Shown one piece after another: positions 46,450 to 55,358 of a stretch of 64,000 nt of DNA. Position 1 is the first letter of the stretch. Every line of letters begins with the position of its first letter. This DNA is from Salinisphaera sp. T31B1 (GTDB taxonomy: Bacteria; Pseudomonadota; Gammaproteobacteria; Nevskiales; Salinisphaeraceae), in NCBI RefSeq assembly GCF_040361275.1, contig NZ_APNH01000003.1, positions 124,001 to 188,000 on the forward strand. The letters run 5' to 3'. Position numbers and translations under genes: made by a program. Under the pieces are notes generated by a model. That model made no database searches. It was not told the DNA's origin and saw nothing but the letters and a program-made list of their open reading frames with translations.

Positions 46450-46537
46450 CACCGGCCAGGCCATGTCTGGCGATACCCGCGCGCGGACACAGCCGCGCGG
46501 CGGCCCGGAATTTTCACAACGCACATCGGAGCATGTC

Positions 46538-47326
46538 ATGGCCAGTACGCCCAATGGTTTGGCGGTCGAGATCGTCGATCGAATCGCCCACGTCACCCTG
46601 GATCGTCCCGAGCGACTCAATGCGCTGAGTACCGGGCTGATCGCCGAGCTGATCGAGGCGTTCGATCGCTTCAGCGCCGATGACGATGTCTGGGCAGTAT
46701 TGCTGACCGGTCGCGGCGAACGGGCGTTCTCGGCCGGTATCGATCTCAAGGAGATGAACGAGGCCGACCAGTCGCAGCGGGCGCCGACGCTGCCGATGCG
46801 CGGCGTCCAGCGAAACGTCTTCGAAGTGATTCTGGAGTGCACCAAGCCGGTGGTGGCCGCGCTTAACGGTGTTGCGGTGGGCGGCGGATGCGAGGTCGCG
46901 CTGGCCTGCGATATCCGGTTCGCTGCCGATCATGTCCGTATCGGACTCCCGGAAGCCAAGCGCGGACTGGGCGCGAACTTCGGCTGCCAGCTGCTGCCAC
47001 GGCTGATTCCGCGCGGAATCGCGTATGAGCTGCTCTATAGCGGCGAACTGATCAGCGCCGAGCAAGCTCAGCGTTGGGGGCTGGTCAACCGGGTGATGCC
47101 GGCCGACGTGCTGATGGAACAGGCGACGGATTTCTGTCGCCAGCTGGTCGCCAACGCGCCGCTGACGCTGCGCCGCTACAAGGCCATGATCGGCAAGGGC
47201 GCCGAGCTGCCGCTGGCCGCCGCGCTGCGCCTGCACGTGGGGCCCAACCCTTATCACAGCGAAGACCGGGCCGAAGGCGTGGCCGCCTTTCTGGAAAAAC
47301 GGCCCCCCGTCTGGCAAGCCAGATGA
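46538..47326 (+). CDS. Enoyl-CoA hydratase-family protein, CaiD-like
   Basis: A 262-residue crotonase-fold enzyme. The oxyanion strands are RAFSAGIDLKEM and ALNGVAVGGGCEVALACDI, and a PE motif is present in GLPEAKRGLGANFG, giving a plausible first catalytic Glu, in contrast to the other crotonase gene of the cluster. The tail ENPYHSEDRAEGVAAFLEKRPP-type segment (PNPYHSEDRAEG) is common in this family. GGAG lies six bases before ATG 46538. It probably hydrates the enoyl-CoA from the acyl-CoA dehydrogenase. Its stop overlaps the following MFS gene by four bases. Confidence 0.88.
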   Translation: MASTPNGLAVEIVDRIAHVTLDRPERLNALSTGLIAELIEAFDRFSADDDVWAVLLTGRGERAFSAGIDLKEMNEADQSQRAPTLPMRGVQRNVFEVILECTKPVVAALNGVAVGGGCEVALACDIRFAADHVRIGLPEAKRGLGANFGCQLLPRLIPRGIAYELLYSGELISAEQAQRWGLVNRVMPADVLMEQATDFCRQLVANAPLTLRRYKAMIGKGAELPLAAALRLHVGPNPYHSEDRAEGVAAFLEKRPPVWQAR

Positions 47327-48531
47327 ACACCGCCTGCGACACGGCGATGGCCTCCGCGCTGCTGCGCCCCAGTGCGGGCGCGGTGGCGGTGGCCACACTG
47401 ACCGTGTTGCCCCTGTTCATGGTCGGCGCGCTCGGGCTGCAGCTCAGCGAAGATATCGGCGTGTCGGTCAGTGCGTTGGGCATCGCCTCGGCGGCGTTCT
47501 TCGGCGCCGGCGCGCTGGCCTCGTCGCTGGCCGGCCGCGTGGCCGCGACCTGCGGCGTACGCACCACGATGCGCGCGGCCCTGGTGGCGGTGATCGTGGT
47601 GCTGCTCTATCTCGCGTTCGGCGTGCAGTCGCTGTTCGGCCTGGTGGTGATACTGGCGATCGGCGGCATCGCCAACGCCCTGGCGCAGCCGTCGGTGAAT
47701 CTGTACCTGGCCGAACGCATATCGCGCAGCCGCCAGGGCACCGCCTACGGCATCAAGCAGTCGGCGATTCCGGTGGCCGGCATGCTGGCCGGTCTGACCG
47801 TGCCGGCGATCGGATTGACCATCGGCTGGCGCTGGGCCTTTGCTCTGTTCATCATTCCGCCGGCCGTGCTGTCGATCTATATGCCCAATGCGCGCGTGAT
47901 CGTGGACACGGCACATAGTCGGGAAACCGCCACTCAGGCGTCCCGTTCCATGCTGGGCCTGATTGCTCTGGCCGCCGGACTGGGCATGGCTGCGGGCAGT
48001 TCGCTGGGGATCTTCATCGTGCCCGGGGCGGTGGCAGCCGGGTGGAGCCCCGGCCAGGCCGGTCTGGTATTCGCCGCGACCAGCGTGATCGGCGTGCTCG
48101 GACGGCTCGTGTGCGGTATTCAGGCCGATCGCCGCTGTGGCGGCCACCTGCGTGCTGTCGCCCTCATGGTGCTGGTCGGGTCGTTCGGTTTCGTCGCGCT
48201 GGTCTTGTCGAACCCGGTGTCGTTCGTGATCGGCGCATCGATCGCCTTCGGCTTCGGCTGGGGCTGGACCGGCCTGCTGATTCATGCGGTAGTGCGGCTG
48301 AGTCCGGCCGCACCCGCGGCATCCACCGGCCTGGTACAGATCGGCTCGTCGTCTGGGGCGGTCGTCGGCCCGCTGTTATTCGGCTACCTCGTCGAACATG
48401 GGTCGTATTCCGTGGCGTGGGCGACGGCAGGCGTCGAACTGTTGCTATCGAGCGGCCTGTTCATCGTTGCCGCGGCTCTGACCCGTCAATTACGCCCCAT
48501 AACGCCCACGATCAACGGCCGGAGGCCCTAA
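47323..48531 (+). CDS. MFS transporter
   Basis: A 402-residue major facilitator with about twelve hydrophobic helices. The loop between helices 2 and 3 region shows AGRVAATCGVRTTMRAAL, and the first half ends in a charged cytoplasmic loop (VDTAHSRETATQASRS). ATG 47323 overlaps the hydratase stop (ATGA). The substrate is not inferable, but its position inside the operon points to uptake or efflux of the pathway substrate or an intermediate. Confidence 0.88.
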   Translation: MNTACDTAMASALLRPSAGAVAVATLTVLPLFMVGALGLQLSEDIGVSVSALGIASAAFFGAGALASSLAGRVAATCGVRTTMRAALVAVIVVLLYLAFGVQSLFGLVVILAIGGIANALAQPSVNLYLAERISRSRQGTAYGIKQSAIPVAGMLAGLTVPAIGLTIGWRWAFALFIIPPAVLSIYMPNARVIVDTAHSRETATQASRSMLGLIALAAGLGMAAGSSLGIFIVPGAVAAGWSPGQAGLVFAATSVIGVLGRLVCGIQADRRCGGHLRAVALMVLVGSFGFVALVLSNPVSFVIGASIAFGFGWGWTGLLIHAVVRLSPAAPAASTGLVQIGSSSGAVVGPLLFGYLVEHGSYSVAWATAGVELLLSSGLFIVAAALTRQLRPITPTINGRRP

Positions 48532-48944
48532 TGAGCAGCCACTACGACCAGGTGACCCGTTATTTTCATGCCTGTTCGCACGAGTCGGCCGAGGCGATCG
48601 CAGCCTGTTTCTGCCCGGAGGCGGTGGTCTACGACAACAACCATCGGCCGGTTCGCGGCGCCCAGGCAATCGGCGCGTTCTATGTGACGGTCCGTGACCG
48701 GTGGCAGGGCGCGAGCTGGCATGTGGACACATTCCTGGATGGGCCCGCCGCCGCGGCCAGCGAATGGACGATGCGCGCGCAGGTCAACGGCACGACAGCG
48801 ATGGTGCGTGGCTCCGAGCACTATGAATTCGAAGGCGATCTCATTCGCCAGATCCGCCAGTACTGGCGTTTCGATCCCGATACCGTGGCCACCGGGCTGA
48901 TCGATTACCCCTACGACGCCGACTCTCGGTTCACACGGGAGTAA
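48531..48944 (+). CDS. SnoaL/NTF2-like protein
   Basis: A 137-residue protein of the NTF2-like cone fold: an N-terminal helix (YDQVTRYFHACSHESAEAIAACF) and a curved sheet with EAVVYDNNHRPVRGAQAIGAFY. These small proteins serve as dehydratases, isomerases or cyclases, or as binding domains. ATG 48531 shares one base with the MFS stop codon. Its function is unassigned; the location suggests a small pathway step such as isomerisation or dehydration of a hydroxyacyl derivative. Confidence 0.75.
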   Translation: MSSHYDQVTRYFHACSHESAEAIAACFCPEAVVYDNNHRPVRGAQAIGAFYVTVRDRWQGASWHVDTFLDGPAAAASEWTMRAQVNGTTAMVRGSEHYEFEGDLIRQIRQYWRFDPDTVATGLIDYPYDADSRFTRE

Positions 48945-48995
48945 CCGGTATGGACGACCCAGGGGTGAGGGCGTCACGACAAGCCGAATGACGAA

Positions 48996-49011
48996 CGCCG
49001 CGAGCGCGGCG
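48996..49011. other. 6-bp GC hairpin between the NTF2-like gene and dctP
   Basis: CGCCGC (48996-49001) and GCGGCG (49006-49011) enclose the tetraloop GAGC in the 128-base gap before the TRAP genes. No T run follows. It could stabilise an mRNA end or set a processing site that separates expression of upstream and downstream parts of cluster B. Confidence 0.3.
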
Positions 49012-49072
49012 CACAGAAAGCGAGCTGGAACGGTTCAGCAAGTGTTTTCGATCACAACAGGAGGAGTCAGCG

Positions 49073-50065
49073 ATGTGGACCAAAAAGAAATCGCGTCTGG
49101 GGATATGGGCCGGTGTGTGCTTGTGTGTGGCGAGTGCGACAGCCGGCGCGGCGAGCTGGAACGCCTACAGCTATATCAATACCCCGGTCATGACCGCGGG
49201 CACGATGATGCAGCAGATCAGCCAACAGATCACCGAGGGCAGCGACGGCGCGCTGACTGTGCGCATGCATTTCGGCGGCTCGCTGCCGATTCAGGCTACG
49301 AACATCACGCAGTCGGTCAGCCAGGGCGGCACCATCAAACTGGCCGACGATGGTTTTCCCTACGGCAACGTCCCGATCGCCGGCATTCTGAACCTGCCGA
49401 TGCTCCTCACCGATGAAAAGGAGTTCGAAACCGCTGTCGATGTCATGCGCGCTGCGCTGGACGCCGCGTTCGACCAGCGGGGGATCAAGATCCTGGCCAT
49501 CTACCATTACCCCCAACAGGTGGCCTGGTCGAGCAAGAAGTTGACGTCGTTCGCCGATCTCAAGGGCGCCAAGATGCGGGTGACATCACCCCAGCAGGCG
49601 GCTTTCGTTCAGGCTTTCGGCGGCACGCCGGTGACCATCGGTACGCCGGAAGTCGCCCCGGCGCTCCAGCGCGGCGTGGTTGACGGTGTATTCACGGCCA
49701 GTTCCGGTGGTGCGCGTACTTGGCAAGACCTGCTCGACTATACCTATCGGCTCGGCCCCAACTATTTCGCCTCCTTCATTCTGGTCAATAAGAGAGCCTT
49801 CGCCGGGCTCGATCCGAAGGTGCAGCAGACCGTGACCGACATCGCGCAGAAGAATGCAGTTTGGGCAACCCGGCAAATGAAGGACGAAGAGCAGACGCTC
49901 ACCGACCAGATGAAAGCCGACGGTATGACGGTGACCACCGCCGACGCGGCGGCGGTCGAGGAGGGCGTGGCGAAGTTGTCCCCCTATTGGGAACAGTGGG
50001 CAAGCGAACAAGGCCCGGAAACACAGGCGCTGCTGGCCAAAGTGCGCTCGGCGATCGGCAAGTGA
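49073..50065 (+). CDS. TRAP transporter substrate-binding protein (DctP)
   Basis: A 330-residue periplasmic solute receptor of the DctP family with an N-terminal signal (IWAGVCLCVASATAGAA). Typical segments are GTMMQQISQQITEGSDGALTVRMHFGGSLP, LKGAKMRVTSPQQAAFVQAFGGTPV and PEVAPALQRGVVDGVFTA; the Arg of KMRV is the residue that normally salt-bridges a carboxylate ligand. AGGAGGAG precedes ATG 49073. Together with the next two genes it forms a sodium-dependent TRAP importer, so the ligand is probably an organic acid. Confidence 0.92.
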   Translation: MWTKKKSRLGIWAGVCLCVASATAGAASWNAYSYINTPVMTAGTMMQQISQQITEGSDGALTVRMHFGGSLPIQATNITQSVSQGGTIKLADDGFPYGNVPIAGILNLPMLLTDEKEFETAVDVMRAALDAAFDQRGIKILAIYHYPQQVAWSSKKLTSFADLKGAKMRVTSPQQAAFVQAFGGTPVTIGTPEVAPALQRGVVDGVFTASSGGARTWQDLLDYTYRLGPNYFASFILVNKRAFAGLDPKVQQTVTDIAQKNAVWATRQMKDEEQTLTDQMKADGMTVTTADAAAVEEGVAKLSPYWEQWASEQGPETQALLAKVRSAIGK

Positions 50066-50073
50066 GGTGAACC

Positions 50074-50631
50074 GTGACTGATACCCAAGGCAGCGACTCC
50101 GGTGCAGGCTCGGCCATGGCACGGGCGTGCCGGGCCGGTGAGACGGTCATCGCCGCGGTGTGCGGCGTGGGATGCGCCGCAGCACTGAGTGCGATGGCTC
50201 TCGGCATCGTTGCAGAGATTGTTGCCCGTAATCTGTTCGATTACTCGTTCATGAGCGTCGACGAGATCTCGGGTTATCTGCTCGTGGCCGTGATGTTTCT
50301 TGGCCTGGTGGTGGCCATCCACGACAACGCGCTGTTCCGGGTCGAACTGGTCACCGACCGGTTATCGGTACGTCATCGATACGTATTCGATCTGGCTCTG
50401 TCACTCGTGTTCATTGGTTTTCTGCTGGTGTTGGCCTATCAGTGCTTTTTGCTGGCGAAAGACTCGTTCGATGGCGGATATACCGCGCCCACACTGCTGG
50501 CGACCCCGCTGTACCTCCCGCAGATGCTCATTCCGCTCGGTCTGACGGCGTCCGCGGTGCTGCTTGGCCTGCGCGTGCTGCGGTTGTTCGTCGAGCCTGG
50601 CGCAGCCAGCGATAAGAAGACACGGCCGTGA
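50074..50631 (+). CDS. TRAP transporter small permease (DctQ)
   Basis: A 185-residue protein with four hydrophobic segments (around IAAVCGVGCAAALSAMALGIVAEI, SGYLLVAVMFLGLVVAI, LALSLVFIGFLLVLAYQC and LPQMLIPLGLTASAVLLGL), the size and helix count of DctQ. It starts at GTG 50074, eight bases after the DctP stop, and overlaps the large permease gene by four bases. Confidence 0.9.
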   Translation: MTDTQGSDSGAGSAMARACRAGETVIAAVCGVGCAAALSAMALGIVAEIVARNLFDYSFMSVDEISGYLLVAVMFLGLVVAIHDNALFRVELVTDRLSVRHRYVFDLALSLVFIGFLLVLAYQCFLLAKDSFDGGYTAPTLLATPLYLPQMLIPLGLTASAVLLGLRVLRLFVEPGAASDKKTRP

Positions 50632-51935
50632 CGATCGTCGTCGAAGTCTGTTTTCTGTTCGGGGTGTTTCTGTGCCTGTTGTTGCTGGGGGTCTGGGTGC
50701 CGCTGGCGATCGGCCTGGCCGGCCTGGCCAATCTGTGGATGACCAGCGGCCTGGACAGCTTCCAGGGGGTGGCGCTCGCCCTTTGGGGTGGGACCAACAG
50801 CTTCACCCTGACCGCCATACCGCTGTTCATACTGATGGCGGAGTTCCTGTTGCAGGCGGGGCTGAGTCTGCGGGTCTATCGAGGTCTGGCCCATCTGGTC
50901 AAGCGTCTGCCGGGCGGGCTGCTGCAGACCAACATCGCCGGCTGCGCGGTATTTGCCGCGATCACCGGTTCGAGCGTGGCGACCGCGGCCAGTATCGGCA
51001 CTGTCGGCATTCCGGAACTGCTCAAGCGAGACTACGACCGGCCCCTGTCGGTGGGTACGATCGCCGCCGGGGGCACTCTGGGCATACTGATTCCGCCCAG
51101 TATCGCGATGATCATCTACGGCTCGTTCACCAATCTGTCGGTTGCGAAACTGTTCATGGCCGGCCTGATACCGGGGATCGGCCTGGCGATGCTGTTCATG
51201 CTCTATGTCGGGGTCCGGGCGGTGCTCAATCCGGCGTTGGCACCGGAGACAAGCGATGCCATCGAGCCTGGCGAGCAAGGCTACGGTGCGCTGGCGCTGG
51301 TCAACGATCTGCTGCCTTTTTTCGTGCTCATCAGCGTGGTGCTGGGGTCTTTGTATTTGGGGTATGCCACGCCCACGGAGTCGGCCGCACTGGGTGCTGT
51401 GCTGAGTGCGATCATCGCTGTGATCTGGGGACAGATGAGCGGCGCCCGTTTCTATACCGTGTTCCGTCGTACGATCAGCGTCAGCGCCTCGATCCTGGCG
51501 ATCGTGTTCGCGGCCTATATCTTTTCCTACAGCGTCAGCCTGTCCGGCCTGGGCAGCGATCTCGCGAGCTGGCTCGGTGCACTCGAACTCACGCGCATCG
51601 AATTCATTCTGCTGCTGTTCGTGTTCTTCACCATCCTGGGCTGCCTGGTCGACAGCATCAGCATGATCGTGATGACGATCCCTGTCCTCTATCCGGTGCT
51701 GGGTGTCTACGGCTTCGACGGCATCTGGTTCGGGGTAATCCTGGTGCTGCTTATCGAACTCGGACAGATCACCCCGCCGATGGGCTTGAACCTGTTCGTC
51801 ATCCAGGGCGTCTGGGACGGCCGCCTGCAAGAAGTCGTACGTGGTGTCATCCCGTTTTACGGGTTGATCATTCTCATGATTTTTCTCGTCACGCTCGTGC
51901 CGTCGCTGGCGCTGTGGTTGCCGTCACAGATGTGA
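50628..51935 (+). CDS. TRAP transporter large permease (DctM)
   Basis: A 435-residue integral membrane protein with about twelve hydrophobic helices. Family motifs are LTAIPLFILMAEFLL, ANIAGCAVFAAITGSSVATAASIGTVGIPEL (written as LLQTNIAGCAVFAAITGSS) and PPSIAMIIYG. GTG 50628 overlaps the DctQ stop (GTGA). DctM is the transmembrane carrier that couples solute uptake to the sodium gradient, which fits a marine or halophilic lifestyle. Confidence 0.94.
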   Translation: MTIVVEVCFLFGVFLCLLLLGVWVPLAIGLAGLANLWMTSGLDSFQGVALALWGGTNSFTLTAIPLFILMAEFLLQAGLSLRVYRGLAHLVKRLPGGLLQTNIAGCAVFAAITGSSVATAASIGTVGIPELLKRDYDRPLSVGTIAAGGTLGILIPPSIAMIIYGSFTNLSVAKLFMAGLIPGIGLAMLFMLYVGVRAVLNPALAPETSDAIEPGEQGYGALALVNDLLPFFVLISVVLGSLYLGYATPTESAALGAVLSAIIAVIWGQMSGARFYTVFRRTISVSASILAIVFAAYIFSYSVSLSGLGSDLASWLGALELTRIEFILLLFVFFTILGCLVDSISMIVMTIPVLYPVLGVYGFDGIWFGVILVLLIELGQITPPMGLNLFVIQGVWDGRLQEVVRGVIPFYGLIILMIFLVTLVPSLALWLPSQM

Positions 51936-51964
51936 CAGGCTCGATCTGCCGTAAGGAGTTGACG

Positions 51965-52897
51965 ATGTTCGCACCGCCGAAAAGAATCGAGACCGACGTG
52001 TTCGCCCGCCTGCCGGATCGCTATCGTCGTGGCCAGACGGCCACCGCCTGGGGCACGGCCCAGCGTCCCGGCCATGTGTTCGACAGTTTCCTCGAAGGGC
52101 CGTCGTTCGATCGCGCCGGCAATCTGTATGTGGTCGATATTCCGTTCGGACGCGTTTTCCGGATATCCCCCGAGGGCACGTTCGAGCTGGTCACCGAGTA
52201 TGACGGTGAGCCGAACGGTCTCAAGATTCATTCGGACGGCCGTATCTTCATTGCCGACTATCGCCACGGCATCATGCAGCTGGAGCCCGAGACCGGCACG
52301 GTAACCACGCTCATCGATCGTCGTTATGCCGAGCGGTTCAAGGGCGTGAACGATCTCGTACTGGCGGCCAACGGCGATCTGTATTTCACCGATCAGGGCC
52401 AGACCGGCCTGCACGACCCGAGCGGCCGTGTCTATCGCCTGACTGCGGCAGGGCGTCTGGAACGCCTGCTGGATAACGTGCCCAGCCCCAACGGTATCGC
52501 CCTGTCGCTCGACGAAAAGGTCCTCTACGTGGCCGTGACCCGTGGCAATTGCGTCTGGCGAGTACCGCTGCAACCCGATGGCGGGACGTCGAAGGTGGGT
52601 CTGTTCATTCAGCTATCGGGCGGCTGGGGGGGGCCAGACGGCCTGGCACTGGATGCCGACGGCGGCCTGGTCGTCGCGCATGCGGGTCTGGGCTCGGCCT
52701 GGCATTTCAGCCCGCTGGGCGAGCCGTTGCATCGAATTGTCAGCTGCGAGGGACTGGCGACGACCAATATCGCGTTCGGCGGGCCCGGCAACCGTCAGTT
52801 GTTCATTACCGAGTCCGAAAGCGGGTGCGTGCTCAGGGCGCAACTGCCGGTCGCGGGTCATCCAATGCTTTCACATCGCGGCGCCGAGCGTGACTGA
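51965..52897 (+). CDS. SMP-30/gluconolactonase-like beta-propeller protein
   Basis: A 310-residue SMP-30/gluconolactonase/LRE-like six-bladed propeller. Metal-site segments are visible: a Glu early in SFLEGPSFDRAGNLYVVD, an Asn in GVNDLVLAANGDLYFTDQG, PNGIALSLDEKVLYVA, and the Asp in GGPDGLALDADGGL. Such enzymes hydrolyse lactones. AAGGAG lies seven bases before ATG 51965 and the gene follows DctM by 29 bases. No signal peptide is seen, so the reaction is cytoplasmic. A lactone intermediate in the pathway served by cluster B is a reasonable inference. Confidence 0.85.
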   Translation: MFAPPKRIETDVFARLPDRYRRGQTATAWGTAQRPGHVFDSFLEGPSFDRAGNLYVVDIPFGRVFRISPEGTFELVTEYDGEPNGLKIHSDGRIFIADYRHGIMQLEPETGTVTTLIDRRYAERFKGVNDLVLAANGDLYFTDQGQTGLHDPSGRVYRLTAAGRLERLLDNVPSPNGIALSLDEKVLYVAVTRGNCVWRVPLQPDGGTSKVGLFIQLSGGWGGPDGLALDADGGLVVAHAGLGSAWHFSPLGEPLHRIVSCEGLATTNIAFGGPGNRQLFITESESGCVLRAQLPVAGHPMLSHRGAERD

Positions 52898-53069
52898 CGC
52901 CACGTCGGCCGGCCCGGCTCGCTTGAGAAACCGCGATTCCGCATGTATGGGACAAGACGTCGGCGCCCGCCGGCGGCTCTTACGACCGTCGGTACAGTCG
53001 TTTCGCGCGCAGTCGCAACAATGCCAGCGCTAGGTAATGACCGCGCCACAACGGATCGCGTAATCGCGC

Positions 53070-53098
53070 TTGTCATCGGCCCGAGGGGTGCTTGTAAT
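53070..53098 (+). promoter_or_regulatory. Sigma-70-like promoter of the second porin gene
   Basis: TTGTCA (53070-53075), a 17-base spacer and TGTAAT (53093-53098), each one mismatch from consensus, lie 40 bases before the porin ATG at 53139. This suggests the porin is also transcribed on its own. Confidence 0.55.
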
Positions 53099-53138
53099 AT
53101 GCAATCGTAGCTTGGGGCCATGCATATCAGGGAGCATC

Positions 53139-54638
53139 ATGAAATTGGACAAATATTGGCGTGCAAGCGTCATGACGGCGGTGGTGGCCAGCGCCAGCGT
53201 GTATGTGCCGTCAGCCTGGGCTCAGCAGCCCAGCAATGCGGAACTGGCCGATCTGGTACGCCAGCAAGCGGCACAGATCCAGCGTCTCGAGCAGCGTATT
53301 CAGGCGCTGGAAAGCGACAAGCGGCCGGCCGCCCAAGCCTCGGCCGCCGCAGCGCCGGACCAGCCGAGCCGACCGGCGACCCGCGCGGGCAAATCGGCTC
53401 CATCCGAGCCGTCGGTGGCGGCACTGCGAAAGGATGTCGACCAACTCAAGAACAACAGCGTTCAGGTCAACTGGAAGAGCGGTTCGCCGGAGTTTTCCAG
53501 CCGCGACGGCGAGTTCACCTTCGCCCCGCTCGGGCGTATCCAGTACGACTATTCGACCACCAGCGGCTCGCGGTTTCCCCAACGCGAGATCGACGGCAGC
53601 GAATTTCGCCGTCTGCGCCTGGGTGTCCAGGGGCAGCTCATGGAGCCGATCCTCTACAAGCTGGAGTTCGACTTTGCCGGCAGCGATGTCGCCATCCGGG
53701 ATGCCTATATCGCAGGCAAGAGGGATTTCGAACTGGGCCAGGGCGTGGTCTATCTGGGTAACAAGTTCAACGATCGCAGTCTCAGTGGCGCGACCTCGTC
53801 GAAATACATCTGGTTTCTAGAGCGCAACACGGTCGCGGATGCAGTCATTCCCGAGACTGGTTCCTACTATCTCGGTGGCACCACGGCGTTCTACGGCGAG
53901 CAGAACTACCATCTGTCGCTGGCCGTGGCCAAGGGCTCGCTCGACGGCGGCAATACCGATTCAGACAATCTGACCGTGCTTTCGCGCGGTCATTTCAATC
54001 CGTGGCTCTCCGACCGCGGCATGCTTCATATCGGTGCCTGGGGTTTCTACGAGGACTTCAGCCGCGGTCGGATCGACTCGCTGACCGACAACTACCGCGT
54101 GGCTTCGCATTTCAACGACAACACGCGGATCTATGCCGATACCGTAACGCTGCCCGAGACCAGCACCGGCTACGGCTTCGAGCTGGCAGGGCTGGCCGGA
54201 CGTTTCGCCGCCGCGGCCGAATACGGTCGGCGCGATATCGACAGTCGCGTAGATGACGATACGCACTACGATGCCTATTCCGGCCAGGTCGGGTTCTCGC
54301 TGACCGGCGAGCCGTTCGGTTATTCCGCCAAGAGCGGTGTCTGGAACGCCCCGAAGGTGGATCGTCCCGTCGGCCACGGCGGCTGGGGCGCCTGGCAGGT
54401 AATGGCGCGTTACGATGCCCTGGATTACGACAACAGCGGCGCCTATGCCGGCGGTACCGGTTATGCAACGACGCTGGGCATGAGCTGGTGGTTGAACGAC
54501 TACACGCGCTTCATGCTCAACTATATCGACTGGAACACGAACAACCGGATTCCGATCGCCGGTGCCGCCGATGGTCGTGACTTCACCGGCGCCGATGACG
54601 GGCAGACGATCAGTGCCCGTGCCCAGGTGATTTTCTAG
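53139..54638 (+). CDS. Outer-membrane porin, OprO/OprP-like (cluster B)
   Basis: A 499-residue outer-membrane porin. A signal (SVMTAVVASASVYVPSAWAQ) is followed by a coiled coil (about 28-60, LADLVRQQAAQIQRLEQRIQALE), a linker and a beta-barrel ending in Phe (AQVIF). It shares many segments with the porin of cluster A: GSRF, a YLGNKFNDRSLSGATSSK block, GFYEDF, HFNDN, GYGFELAGL and FAAAAEYG, so the two are paralogues from a duplication. AGGGAG precedes ATG 53139. It ends the long same-strand run of cluster B and probably provides outer-membrane passage for the substrate. Confidence 0.9.
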   Translation: MKLDKYWRASVMTAVVASASVYVPSAWAQQPSNAELADLVRQQAAQIQRLEQRIQALESDKRPAAQASAAAAPDQPSRPATRAGKSAPSEPSVAALRKDVDQLKNNSVQVNWKSGSPEFSSRDGEFTFAPLGRIQYDYSTTSGSRFPQREIDGSEFRRLRLGVQGQLMEPILYKLEFDFAGSDVAIRDAYIAGKRDFELGQGVVYLGNKFNDRSLSGATSSKYIWFLERNTVADAVIPETGSYYLGGTTAFYGEQNYHLSLAVAKGSLDGGNTDSDNLTVLSRGHFNPWLSDRGMLHIGAWGFYEDFSRGRIDSLTDNYRVASHFNDNTRIYADTVTLPETSTGYGFELAGLAGRFAAAAEYGRRDIDSRVDDDTHYDAYSGQVGFSLTGEPFGYSAKSGVWNAPKVDRPVGHGGWGAWQVMARYDALDYDNSGAYAGGTGYATTLGMSWWLNDYTRFMLNYIDWNTNNRIPIAGAADGRDFTGADDGQTISARAQVIF

Positions 54639-54660
54639 ACCGGCGTGTCGCGCGGCCTAG

Positions 54661-54693
54661 AAAAAGCCACCGGCCCGGGCGGGTCGGTGGCTT
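54661..54693 (-). terminator. Intrinsic terminator of ppa
   Basis: AAGCCACCG (54664-54672) pairs with CGGTGGCTT (54685-54693). Read on the minus strand, the stem is followed by TTTTT, making it a standard terminator for ppa, about 50 bases past its stop. The plus-strand side lacks a T run but may also help end the porin transcript. Confidence 0.7.
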
Positions 54694-54742
54694 CAAAAGC
54701 GGACGGTCGGCCTGAAGTGCTCGTGCCGACACGCCGTGCTGA

Positions 54743-55276
54743 TCAGCCCTTGTTGTAGGCCTCGATCGATTTGGTGATTTCGGCCTTGGCCTTTTCGGCC
54801 CCTTCCCAGCCGGTGATCTTCACCCACTTGCCTTTTTCGTGATCCTTGTAGTGCTCGAAGAAGTGCTGGATCTTGTTCTTCAGGCGCTCGTCGACGTCGT
54901 CGAGATCCTTGATGTCCTTATAGTAATCGGTGGCGATCTTGTCGGTCGGTACACACAGGATCTTGGCGTCGAGGCCGGATTCGTCCTCAGTGCCGAGCAC
55001 GGCCACGGGGCGCGCCTTGATTACACAGCCCGGCACGATCGGCTCGGGGGTGAGCACGAGCACGTCCACGGGATCGCCGTCGTCGTACAGTGTCTGGGGC
55101 ACGAAGCCATAATTGGCCGGATAGTGCATCGCCACGTTCATGAAGCGATCGACCATCAGACAGTTGGTGTCCTTATCGACTTCATACTTGACCGCGCTCG
55201 AGCCTTCTACGATCTCGATGACGACGTTGACTTCCTCGGGCGCCTTCTTGCCCGGTGTGATGGCTTCAAAGCCCAT
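54743..55276 (-). CDS. ppa: Inorganic pyrophosphatase (family I)
   Basis: A 177-residue soluble family I pyrophosphatase, which hydrolyses PPi to two phosphates with Mg. The signature DDGDPVDVLVL carries the metal-binding Asp residues; KYEVDKDTN, YPANYGFVPQT and the C-terminal KWVKITGW segment are typical, and the length matches E. coli Ppa. It is on the same strand as, and downstream of, a PPi-type phosphofructokinase gene, with an 82-base gap. A terminator follows. Confidence 0.96.
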   Translation of the reverse strand: MGFEAITPGKKAPEEVNVVIEIVEGSSAVKYEVDKDTNCLMVDRFMNVAMHYPANYGFVPQTLYDDGDPVDVLVLTPEPIVPGCVIKARPVAVLGTEDESGLDAKILCVPTDKIATDYYKDIKDLDDVDERLKNKIQHFFEHYKDHEKGKWVKITGWEGAEKAKAEITKSIEAYNKG

Positions 55277-55358
55277 TGCGAAACCCCTTCCAAAGGTGAA
55301 TGTTCGATATCGCGCGCCAGTGTAACCGATGCGCCGACGCGCTCGCCGCCGGTGGCGG

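Noticed and set aside
45169-46845. 558-codon minus-strand frame opposite the CoA transferase
   Set aside because: Antisense shadow; the plus-strand CoA transferase has full family motifs.
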